Of a stretch of DNA of 9,510 nucleotides, positions 1 through 6,477 are shown piece after piece. The notes beneath the pieces were generated by a model that was given only the letters and a program-made list of their open reading frames with translations, was not told the origin of the DNA and ran no database searches. Positions within the stretch are counted from its first letter, which is position 1. Each line of letters opens with the position of its first letter. Both the position numbers and the translations under genes were made by a program. The stretch is taken from the NCBI GenBank assembly GCA_018268545.1, contig JAFDWI010000293.1:1-9510 (forward strand), written 5' to 3'. Source of the stretch: Actinomycetota bacterium. GTDB taxonomy: Bacteria > Actinomycetota > Acidimicrobiia > Acidimicrobiales > Iamiaceae.

Positions 1-873
1 CACCGCGATCACCTTCTGGCCCCGGTAACGGGCCTCGGTCATCCAGTGCGCGTCGGGCGTGCGCGTCAAGGGCACATTCGAGCCCCACATGATCAGGTAC
101 GCTGCATCCCACCAGTCGCCCGACTCGGGGACGTCGGTCTGATCACCGAACACCTGGGGTGACGCGGGCGGCAGGTCCGCGTACCAGTCGTAGAACGACA
201 GCATCGGTCCACCGATGAGCTGGTGAAACCGGGCACCGGAGGAGAACGACACCTGGCTCATCGCCGGTATCGGCGAGAACCCGACGACCCGGTCCGGCCC
301 GAACGTCTTGATCGTGTGCACATACGCCGCTGCGACCAACTCGGCGATCTCGTCCCACGACACCCGCACGAGCCCACCCTTGCCACGCAGGCGCTTGTAG
401 CGCATCGCCTTGTCCGGGTCCGACACGACCGCAGCCCACGCCTCGACCGGGTCACCGACGCGGTTCCGTTCCTCGCGGTACAGCCGCAACAACTCGGCAC
501 GCACGTACGGGTACCGCACCCGGGTCGGCGAGTAGGTGTACCACGAGAACGACGCGCCCCGCGGACACCCGCGCGGTTCGTACTCGGGCCGGTCCGGGCC
601 CACCGAGGGGTAGTCGGTCTCCTGGGATTCCCAGGTGATGATGCCCTCCTTGACGTACACCTTCCACGAACACGACCCGGTGCAGTTCACCCCGTGGGTC
701 GAACGCACGACCTTGTCGTGGCTCCAACGGTCCCGGTAGAACCGGTCCGACTCGCGACCGCCCCGCTTGTGGAGTTCACGCTTGTCATCGCTGATCGCAT
801 CGGCCGGGGTGAAAAAGCGGCGAGTGTCGATCAGCGCCTTGAACAGCGCGTTGTCGATACCGGACTCGGTCAT
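1..873 (-). CDS. narG: Respiratory nitrate reductase alpha subunit NarG (N-terminal 291 codons, cut by left window edge)
   Basis: NarG carries the Mo-bisMGD site that reduces nitrate to nitrite, taking electrons from quinol through NarH and NarI at the inner face of the membrane. The visible part is the N-terminal quarter of a protein that is usually about 1200 residues long. It shows the FS0 [4Fe-4S] ligands His60, Cys64, Cys68 and Cys103 (pattern HGVNCTGSC, then EPRGCPRG), and Asp233 in YDWYADLPPASP, which matches the aspartate Mo ligand of E. coli NarG. WGSNVPLTRTPDAHW near the edge is also typical. A histidine as first FS0 ligand separates Nar-type enzymes from Nap and Fdh. The ATG at 873 is preceded by a good ribosome site (gcgaggagccatcg), and the distance to the first cluster ligand matches E. 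coli. narHJI would be expected beyond the left edge. Nxr-type nitrite oxidoreductases are related, but the close E. coli-like pattern favours NarG. Confidence 0.95.
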   Translation of the reverse strand, partial: MTESGIDNALFKALIDTRRFFTPADAISDDKRELHKRGGRESDRFYRDRWSHDKVVRSTHGVNCTGSCSWKVYVKEGIITWESQETDYPSVGPDRPEYEPRGCPRGASFSWYTYSPTRVRYPYVRAELLRLYREERNRVGDPVEAWAAVVSDPDKAMRYKRLRGKGGLVRVSWDEIAELVAAAYVHTIKTFGPDRVVGFSPIPAMSQVSFSSGARFHQLIGGPMLSFYDWYADLPPASPQVFGDQTDVPESGDWWDAAYLIMWGSNVPLTRTPDAHWMTEARYRGQKVIAV

Positions 874-982
874 CGATGGCTCCTCGCTTCACTGCATCGG
901 GGAAACGGCAGGGTCAAGCGGCTCGGTCATTCACCGTAGCGCCGTGCAAACGATTCCCCCGATCGGGTGGTCCGACGTCGGC

Positions 983-996
983 GTGACGCTTGCCAC
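983..996. promoter_or_regulatory. Candidate Crp/Fnr-family operator
   Basis: The sequence GTGACGCTTGCCAC matches seven of the eight fixed positions of GTGA-N6-TCAC, the core recognised by many Crp/Fnr-family regulators. Its centre is about 58 bases upstream of a start point guessed from TAAAAT for the HPP gene, and about 63 bases upstream of one guessed from TACGGT for narG. Such distances resemble class I activation. A chance match of this quality somewhere in 234 bases is not very rare, so this remains a candidate only. Confidence 0.28.
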
Positions 997-1035
997 GACG
1001 GCTCGCTCGACCGCTCGCGCAATATCCCGCACCAG

Positions 1036-1041
1036 TAAAAT
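1036..1041 (+). promoter_or_regulatory. Possible -10 box for the HPP gene
   Basis: TAAAAT matches the TATAAT consensus at five of six positions and stands out in GC-rich surroundings. Transcription would begin near 1048 and leave a leader of about 60 bases before the start codon at 1108. No clear -35 hexamer lies at the usual spacing, which would fit a promoter that depends on an activator, but that is inference. Confidence 0.3.
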
Positions 1042-1107
1042 CTCCGCGGCCGCAGGGCCCCCGTCGACCGTCTCGCACACAGCGACGACCTTCACGGTGA
1101 GGTGCCC

Positions 1108-1806
1108 ATGGTGCAGGAACCACCGATCGACCCAGACCCGGGCGACCCTGCGGCGACATCGCGTCGATCCACGACCAGAGCATTCGAGATCGGGCCGATC
1201 GGTGGCGGGATGGTCAACGTCGTCGCCGGGCTCGCCCGACGAGCGAGCATCCCGTCGCTCACCGAGAACCACTCATCGGTCGTCGTGCTCGGCGCGTTCG
1301 CGTTCGTCAACGGGGTCATCTCGATCGCATTGATGTCGGCCGCGGCCCTGGTCACGGGCTCGCCGTTCATCTTCCCCTCGTTGGGACCGACCGCGTTCCT
1401 GTTGTTCTACACACCGACCGCTCCTGCCGCGAGCCCCCGCAACACGATCTGTGGCCACGCGATCGGTGCGGCCTCTGGGTGGCTGTCGCTCGCGATCTTC
1501 GGGCTGCTGGGCGCAGCCCCCGCACTCGCGACGCATGTGACGCTCGCCCGGATCGGTGCGACGGCGCTGTCACTGGGTCTCACCAGCGGCCTGATGGTGT
1601 GGTGCAAGGTCCCCCACCCACCCGCCGGTGCGACGACGCTGATCGTCTCGCTGGGGATCCTGCACCAACCGTGGCAACTCGGTGTGCTGATGCTGGCGGT
1701 GGTGCTGCTGGTCGGTCAAGGCCTCGTCATCAACCGGCTCGCCGGGATCGACTACCCGTGGTGGTCGCCCCCGACGGGCGACGCTCCGGCCCGCCCACCG
1801 GGTTGA
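1108..1806 (+). CDS. HPP-family integral membrane protein (putative nitrite/nitrate permease)
   Basis: This 232-residue protein belongs to the HPP family. It carries the name-giving HPPAGATTL motif at residues 170-178, SLGPTAFLLF at 91-100, and PRNTICGH at 110-117. After a polar N-terminal stretch of about 55 residues there are four to five hydrophobic segments (roughly 57-81, 87-100, 114-140, 145-165 and 188-206). No CBS domains follow, unlike some family members. Cyanobacterial and plastid HPP proteins have been reported to transport nitrite, and the divergent narG neighbour supports a role in nitrate or nitrite movement here; the substrate itself is inference. I chose the ATG at 1108 because GGTGAGG ends five bases before it; a GTG at 1102 in the same frame would add two residues, but it overlaps that ribosome site. 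The gene ends 27 bases from the convergent purM stop. Confidence 0.9.
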   Translation: MVQEPPIDPDPGDPAATSRRSTTRAFEIGPIGGGMVNVVAGLARRASIPSLTENHSSVVVLGAFAFVNGVISIALMSAAALVTGSPFIFPSLGPTAFLLFYTPTAPAASPRNTICGHAIGAASGWLSLAIFGLLGAAPALATHVTLARIGATALSLGLTSGLMVWCKVPHPPAGATTLIVSLGILHQPWQLGVLMLAVVLLVGQGLVINRLAGIDYPWWSPPTGDAPARPPG

Positions 1807-1836
1807 GCCGGACGGCCCGGAACGCCGCGTGGCTCA
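1804..1836. terminator. Candidate bidirectional terminator hairpin between convergent HPP and purM genes
   Basis: TGAGCC (1804-1809) pairs with GGCTCA (1831-1836), and an inner stem CGGC (1813-1816) pairs with GCCG (1824-1827) around a seven-base loop, with a symmetric 3x3 internal loop between the two stems. The outer arms contain the stop codons of both genes. No U-tract follows on either strand, which is common for terminator-like hairpins in high-GC actinobacteria. Termination is inferred from position and pairing only. Confidence 0.4.
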
Positions 1837-2883
1837 GGCGTCGAATTCGCCACCCGTGAGGCGCACCCGGCCGTCGCCCTTGTCGACCACACCGATCCGG
1901 TTCGCGCGCACGCCCCGGGCCCGCAGCACATCGAGGGCCCGGTAGGCCTCGTCCGAGGGCACGACCGCGACCATCCCGACACCGAGGTTGAACACCTTGG
2001 CCATCTCGGCGGCCTCGATGCCACCGACGCGCTGGATCTCGCCGAAGATGCGCGGCGTTTCCCAGGTGGTCGTGTCGACGACGGCGTCCAGGTCGTCGGG
2101 AAGCACCCGGTTCAGGTTGCCGGGCAACCCGCCGCCGGTGATGTGCGCGACCGCCGAGACCTCGACGTTGTGCAACAACTCCATGATCGCCGGGGCGTAG
2201 ATCACCGACGGGGTGAGCAGTTCGTCACCGAGGCTGTGGTGCGCGCCGTCGAACGCCGGGCCGTCCAGCGACCGACCTGCGTTGTCGAGCAGCACCCGAC
2301 GGGCCAACGAGTACCCGTTCGACCGCAACCCGGGCGACTCCAGACCGATGAGCACGTCGCCACGACTCACCCGCTCGGCGCCGATGATCCGGTCCCGTTC
2401 GACCACACCGACGGCGAACCCGACCAGGTCGAAATCACCGGGCTCCATCGCTCCGGGGTGTTCGGCCATCTCACCGCCGACCAACGCACACCCCGCCTGG
2501 CGGCAACCTTCGGCGACACCCTCGACCAGATCCGCGATGTGATCCGGGTCCAGGTGGCCGACCGCGATGTAGTCGAGGAAGAACAGCGGCTCGGCACCCT
2601 GACAGACCAGGTCGTCGACGCACATCGCGACCAGGTCGACGCCGATCGTGTCGAACCGGCCGACCGCCTTGGCGACGAGCGCCTTGGTGCCGACCCCATC
2701 GGTGGACGACACGAGGACCGGGCGACGGTAGCGGTGCTGCGCGAACGAGAACAGTCCGCCGAACCCGCCGATGTCGCCGATCACCTCGGGACGCAACGTG
2801 GAACGGACCTTTTCGGTGATGCGTCGGACCGCCTCTTCGCCCGCGGCGATGTCGACCCCGGCGGATGCGTACGTCTCGGCCAT
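1834..2883 (-). CDS. purM: Phosphoribosylformylglycinamidine cyclo-ligase (AIR synthetase) PurM
   Basis: PurM converts FGAM plus ATP to aminoimidazole ribotide, the fifth step of purine synthesis, in the cytoplasm, and works as a dimer. The 349-residue length is normal for the family. The diagnostic stretches are present in order: an N-terminal YASAGVDIAAGEEAV, STDGVGTK (60-67), the MCVDDLVCQGAEPLFFLDY core (87-105), GGEMAEHPG (136-144), GLRSNGYSL (185-193), AHITGGGLPGNL (246-257) and the C-terminal FNLGVGM (298-304). The ATG at 2883 gives a protein beginning MAETYASAG, as expected for the family; AGGG lies nine bases upstream. The same frame stays open further upstream, but that part lies inside purF. 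It follows purF by 35 bases on the same strand, so the two are probably one transcript. Confidence 0.98.
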   Translation of the reverse strand: MAETYASAGVDIAAGEEAVRRITEKVRSTLRPEVIGDIGGFGGLFSFAQHRYRRPVLVSSTDGVGTKALVAKAVGRFDTIGVDLVAMCVDDLVCQGAEPLFFLDYIAVGHLDPDHIADLVEGVAEGCRQAGCALVGGEMAEHPGAMEPGDFDLVGFAVGVVERDRIIGAERVSRGDVLIGLESPGLRSNGYSLARRVLLDNAGRSLDGPAFDGAHHSLGDELLTPSVIYAPAIMELLHNVEVSAVAHITGGGLPGNLNRVLPDDLDAVVDTTTWETPRIFGEIQRVGGIEAAEMAKVFNLGVGMVAVVPSDEAYRALDVLRARGVRANRIGVVDKGDGRVRLTGGEFDA

Positions 2884-2918
2884 GTCGGCGTGCCCTTCGG
2901 TGCTCGGGTGTCGGTCGG

Positions 2919-4538
2919 TCAAGTCGGTCGGCCCGCGGAACGGAGCGCGTGCGCCGTGGGAAGGTCGCCGTCGATCAACCCCGACAGTCCTTCCAGCAGA
3001 TTCGGAACCTGCTCGCCGGAATCGATCTCGAGTACGGCCTTGGTGTCCCCGTCGGGCACCGCGGTCGGGTACTCGCCGCTGAAACACGCCGTGCAGAACC
3101 CGGCGCCGGCGGCACCGGTCGCTTCGGTGAGCCGATCGAGGGAGATGAACGCGAGCGAATCGACACCCAGATAAGCGCGGATCTCCTCGACGGAAAGGTT
3201 CGCGGCCAACAGCTGTGACCGGTTGCCGAAATCCATGCCGTAGTAGCAGGAGTGCTTCACCGGCGGCGACGAGATCCGCAGGTGCACCTCGGTCGCGCCC
3301 GCCTCACGGAGCATCGTGACCAACGGGCGCTGGGTCGTGCCTCGAACGATCGAATCGTCCACGACGACGAGCCGCTTGCCGGCGATGTTGTCTCGCAGTG
3401 GGTTCAGCTTCATGCGCACCCCCAGGGCACGCATCGCCTGGGACGGGGCGATGAAGGTCCGTCCGATGTAACGGTTCTTCACCAGCCCCTGGCCGAAGGG
3501 GATGCCACTGGCCCGGGCGTAGCCCTCGGCGGCGGGCATGCCCGAGTCGGGGACGCCCATGACCATGTCGGCCTCCACCGGTGCCTGTTCGGCGAGCAGC
3601 TCGCCCATGCGCACGCGGGCGTGGTGCACGCTCTGGCCGTACAGCTGCGAATCGGGTCGGGCGAAGTACACGAACTCGAAGACACACAGGTTCGGGTCGA
3701 GTCGTTCCGCCGGGAACGCCGGAACCGAGGTGACCCCGTTCTCGTCGATGACGACCAACTCTCCCGGGTCGATCTCGCGAACGAAATGGGCGCCGATCAC
3801 GTCGAGCGCCGGGGTTTCCGAGGCGAGCGCCCAACCGCCGCTGTCGAGCCTCCCCAGACACAGCGGTCGGAATCCGTTGGGGTCACGGACCCCGTAGACA
3901 CGTTCTTCGTCCATCAGCACGAAGCTGAAGGCACCTTCGAGGCGGGGAAGGATCCGTAGCAGCGCACTGGCGAGCAGGTCCGGCGCGGGCACCTCCGACG
4001 ACGCGTCGCCCGGTTCACGTCGGGCCATCCCGATGTCACGCGACAACAGTTCGGCGACCAGATCGGTGTCCGAGGCGACCGTGCCCGGCAGCATGCCGAT
4101 CTCGTCGGCCAGCTCACGGGTGTTCGTCAAGTTGCCGTTGTGGCCGAGCGCGAACCCCATGTCACCCAGGTCGCGGTACACCGGCTGGGCGTTCCGCCAC
4201 GTGGAGTTCCCGGTCGTCGAATACCGCGTGTGGCCGATCGCGACGTCGCCGGTGAGCGGCGCGATCGTCCGTTCGTCGAACACGGTCGCGACCAGGCCCA
4301 TGTCCTTGACCACGGTGATCTCCTCGCGGTCGGACACGGCCATGCCGGCCGATTCCTGACCGCGATGTTGCAGCGCGTACAGCCCCAGATACGTGAGTTG
4401 TGCGACCGGCTGGCCGGGCGCACGGATCGCGAAGACACCGCACGCCTCCTTGGGTGAGTCGTCGTCGAAGACATCGTCTTCGACGAACTCGTCGTGCACC
4501 GCCGGATGGTCGGGATCCGCTGGCGAAGCCGCAGTCAC
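2919..4538 (-). CDS. purF: Amidophosphoribosyltransferase PurF (iron-sulfur, B. subtilis type)
   Basis: PurF transfers ammonia from glutamine to PRPP to give phosphoribosylamine, the first committed purine step. The glutaminase half begins at Cys33 (KEACGVFAI), the N-terminal nucleophile exposed after leader cleavage, followed by LQHRGQESAG and GHTRYSTTG. The synthase half carries the PRPP-binding motif VVVDDSIVRGTT (391-402). Four cysteines at 285 (LCVFEF), 431 (HSCYYGMDF), 482 and 485 (CTACFSGEYP) match the [4Fe-4S] ligands of the B. subtilis enzyme, so this is the cluster-containing type. The start is uncertain. I favour GTG at 4538 (539 residues), because the frame back to ATG 4622 lacks a ribosome site, overlaps the upstream gene by 17 bases, and encodes a Gly-rich stretch with weaker third-position GC. 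GTG 4538 has a GGAG nearby, although only two bases away. The gene precedes purM by 35 bases. Confidence 0.97.
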   Translation of the reverse strand: MTAASPADPDHPAVHDEFVEDDVFDDDSPKEACGVFAIRAPGQPVAQLTYLGLYALQHRGQESAGMAVSDREEITVVKDMGLVATVFDERTIAPLTGDVAIGHTRYSTTGNSTWRNAQPVYRDLGDMGFALGHNGNLTNTRELADEIGMLPGTVASDTDLVAELLSRDIGMARREPGDASSEVPAPDLLASALLRILPRLEGAFSFVLMDEERVYGVRDPNGFRPLCLGRLDSGGWALASETPALDVIGAHFVREIDPGELVVIDENGVTSVPAFPAERLDPNLCVFEFVYFARPDSQLYGQSVHHARVRMGELLAEQAPVEADMVMGVPDSGMPAAEGYARASGIPFGQGLVKNRYIGRTFIAPSQAMRALGVRMKLNPLRDNIAGKRLVVVDDSIVRGTTQRPLVTMLREAGATEVHLRISSPPVKHSCYYGMDFGNRSQLLAANLSVEEIRAYLGVDSLAFISLDRLTEATGAAGAGFCTACFSGEYPTAVPDGDTKAVLEIDSGEQVPNLLEGLSGLIDGDLPTAHALRSAGRPT

Positions 4539-4605
4539 GGCTCCATCATCGCACGCGGACCACCCGCTTCCACCACCACCGGACGCCACCGGGACCGGCG
4601 CGGAC

Positions 4606-6369
4606 TCACCTTCGGACCTCATAGAGGTAGAGAAGCTGCGGCGTCGGCATGAACTCGTAGTTCTGGACGAAATCCCGGTACCCGGTCGATGGATGCCCGG
4701 TGTCGTACACGGCGAGCAGGCGCGTCGCCGGGCCGGTCCGGGGAACGTCGCTCACCAGGAACGTGGTCGATTCGTGCCCGTCCGGGCGGAGCCACGCACC
4801 CGGGAGCACGACCGCGAGGTCACCTCGGACATGCACCGTGCAACCACGGAGTTGCAGTTCGGCGACCAGCCCGAGAGCGGTGAGCACGGTGCCCAGCCCG
4901 TTCTGATCGACCAGGACCGGACGACCCGACCTCCGACACGTCGGTGCGGCAACCCGCGCAAAGCGATCGACGGCCCCGAATGCGATCGAGCTCGTGTCCG
5001 TCGACGGCGACGCGCCGGCCAACACGAGACCGAGAGGAACCAACACGCCGAGCACGACGGCAACGGACACCGTCACCGTCGGAATGCGCCCACCTCGCCA
5101 CGCGCGCTCCCCGAGCCATCCGCGGATCGCCTCCACCACCACGATCACAGGGAACAGCCAGGCGACGAAGCTCGCGACCCACCAGATGTCGGTGTGACCC
5201 AGGAGGCTCGCCACGTTGTCGGGCAGCAGGCCCGAGGCGATGACGCAGCCCGCCACGAAGGCGACGGCCACCGAGCCGAGGGCGACGAGACCCCGGTTGC
5301 GCCACCGAACGCTGCGCAGCATCGCCCAGACGAACACCGAACCGAACACCACTGCCCGCACGTACTCCGAGGGCGTGTTGGAATACGTGACGACCCCGTT
5401 CGCGAGGATCGACCCGTGGCCCCGTAACCCACCGGTCATCCACGGTGCCGGGAACGTCGCGGCGTCGACGAGGCGGTTCAGACCGTACCCCACCCCGACC
5501 GCGCGACCGGAGGTGCCCGACGACAGCAGTCGTGCGAGGTTGCCGCTCCCGGCGAACTGGTCGATGAGCGGACCCGACCAGCACGACAGGCCGACCACGA
5601 TGGACACCAGGCCGATCCGACGGCCACGGCGGGCACGGATCGGGTCGGGATCCCGGTCGCCGCGCTCGCTCACGAACGACACCCCCCGCACGGCCACCAC
5701 CACGACGATGACGGCAGCGACGGGAACGGCCCAGGTCACCTCGGACTGGGCCGCGACACTCCCGCACCCCACGGCGACCGGCCAGAACCATTCGTCACGG
5801 TCGAGCACCGCCCAGACCGCCGCGACGAACCCGACCGCCATGTACATCGAGGCCGAAGCGTTGTACACCATCCGGAGCGAGTGCGCTCCCATGCCGTGCA
5901 TGAACCAGGCCGTCACCACCACGGTCGAGGCGAACCACCACCGTCCACCGCGCCGATACGCCACCACCAGGAGCAACACGATTCCCGCCGAGGCGATCAT
6001 CGCCGCGCCGACCAACGCTCCGAACACCGATGGCGCGAACAGTCGGGTCGGAACACCGAGGAACCACAGTTGAACCGGGCCCGGGTGGTACACGGCGGGG
6101 CCGCTGCTCCCGAGGGGACGAACCGATGCGAACACACCGTGGAGCGGCGGACTCGAGGTCAGCGAACCCCATGACTGCGCGACGACCCCGGCCTCGTCGC
6201 CGTAAGGGACCCAACCCTGGGACCACGCGACGATCGCGGCGATGATCGGCACGACCGCGACGACGAACACGGTTGCCGGCACCATGAAACGCGATCCGGG
6301 TATCTCGGTCCCGTGTTGGTCCCCGTCACGCGTCGCCGCTGCATCCTCGTCATCGGTGTGGTCGGCCAC
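4606..6369 (-). CDS. Polytopic membrane protein, GT-C-like, function unknown
   Basis: I do not recognise a named family. The 587-residue protein starts with an acidic polar stretch, then has a strong membrane segment (residues 29-49) and many more up to about residue 460, with an extracytoplasmic-looking C-terminal tail of about 130 residues. After the first segment comes a loop with GDEA (57-60) and YHPGP (94-98); an acidic residue in the first outer loop and an HPGP-type motif resemble GT-C-fold lipid-linked sugar transferases of actinobacteria. WSGPLIDQFAGSGNLARLL (264-282) follows. These likenesses are from memory and not tested. Frames start at TTG 6390, GTG 6369 or ATG 6285; I chose GTG because GGA lies six bases before it and the first membrane segment stays whole. 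Stop at 4606 is 67 bases before the favoured purF start, so co-transcription with purF and purM is likely. Confidence 0.8.
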   Translation of the reverse strand: MADHTDDEDAAATRDGDQHGTEIPGSRFMVPATVFVVAVVPIIAAIVAWSQGWVPYGDEAGVVAQSWGSLTSSPPLHGVFASVRPLGSSGPAVYHPGPVQLWFLGVPTRLFAPSVFGALVGAAMIASAGIVLLLVVAYRRGGRWWFASTVVVTAWFMHGMGAHSLRMVYNASASMYMAVGFVAAVWAVLDRDEWFWPVAVGCGSVAAQSEVTWAVPVAAVIVVVVAVRGVSFVSERGDRDPDPIRARRGRRIGLVSIVVGLSCWSGPLIDQFAGSGNLARLLSSGTSGRAVGVGYGLNRLVDAATFPAPWMTGGLRGHGSILANGVVTYSNTPSEYVRAVVFGSVFVWAMLRSVRWRNRGLVALGSVAVAFVAGCVIASGLLPDNVASLLGHTDIWWVASFVAWLFPVIVVVEAIRGWLGERAWRGGRIPTVTVSVAVVLGVLVPLGLVLAGASPSTDTSSIAFGAVDRFARVAAPTCRRSGRPVLVDQNGLGTVLTALGLVAELQLRGCTVHVRGDLAVVLPGAWLRPDGHESTTFLVSDVPRTGPATRLLAVYDTGHPSTGYRDFVQNYEFMPTPQLLYLYEVRR

Positions 6370-6403
6370 TCGACATCCAAGTATGGCCAACCGCCCCGAT
6401 GAG

Positions 6404-6417
6404 CATCGACCACGATG
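6404..6417. repeat. Short inverted repeat in the purL to membrane-protein spacer
   Basis: CATCG and CGATG flank a four-base loop (acca). This small perfect hairpin lies 14 bases from the larger palindrome at 6431-6450, in the 108-base spacer downstream of purL. It could add to termination or mean nothing; a five-base stem is weak evidence. Confidence 0.2.
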
Positions 6418-6430
6418 TCGCCGTGCGGAC

Positions 6431-6450
6431 CGCGCTGACCGGTCGGCGCG
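6431..6450. terminator. 20-base near-perfect palindrome downstream of purL (terminator-like hairpin or operator)
   Basis: CGCGCTGACCGGTCGGCGCG is self-complementary except for one T/G pair, which is a wobble pair in RNA. It lies 28 bases past the purL stop and about 60 bases before the membrane-protein start. As RNA it folds into a very stable GC-rich stem, but without a following U-tract. It may end or dampen transcription from purL, or it may be a dimeric-protein binding site in front of the next gene. The pairing is certain; the role is inferred. Confidence 0.4.
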
Positions 6451-6477
6451 TCACGAGCGTGCGGTCGTCGCGGTGGC

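Larger units (their letters stand above)
874..1107. promoter_or_regulatory. Divergent narG / HPP control region
   Basis: This 234-base spacer separates the minus-strand narG start from the plus-strand HPP-family start, so it must hold the promoters of both unless one is far away. I see no open frame here that looks like a gene. Inside it are a Crp/Fnr-like palindrome (983-996), a plus-strand TAAAAT hexamer (1036-1041), and a weak minus-strand TACGGT hexamer (933-938) that fits the loose actinobacterial TANNNT pattern. No convincing -35 boxes were found. The assignment as a control region rests on the gene arrangement. The individual sites are guesses from pattern matching. Confidence 0.6.

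Noticed and set aside
223..939. A plus-strand open frame opposite narG
   Set aside because: The minus strand encodes NarG with all FS0 ligands, so this antisense frame is a shadow.
1102..1104. GTG as start of the HPP gene
   Set aside because: It overlaps the ribosome-binding sequence that is well placed for the ATG at 1108.
2143..3174. A plus-strand open frame of 343 codons opposite purM and the end of purF
   Set aside because: It is antisense to two well-supported genes, has charged low-complexity composition, and crosses a gene boundary.
4393..6073. Plus-strand frames opposite purF and the membrane protein (4393-5427 and 5216-6073)
   Set aside because: They are Arg/Pro/Thr-rich shadows of the minus-strand genes and overlap each other; neither shows recognisable motifs.
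6380..6385. A CATACT hexamer on the minus strand just before GTG 6369, suggesting a near-leaderless transcript
   Set aside because: It does not begin with TA as actinobacterial -10 boxes usually do, and no -35 partner is present.
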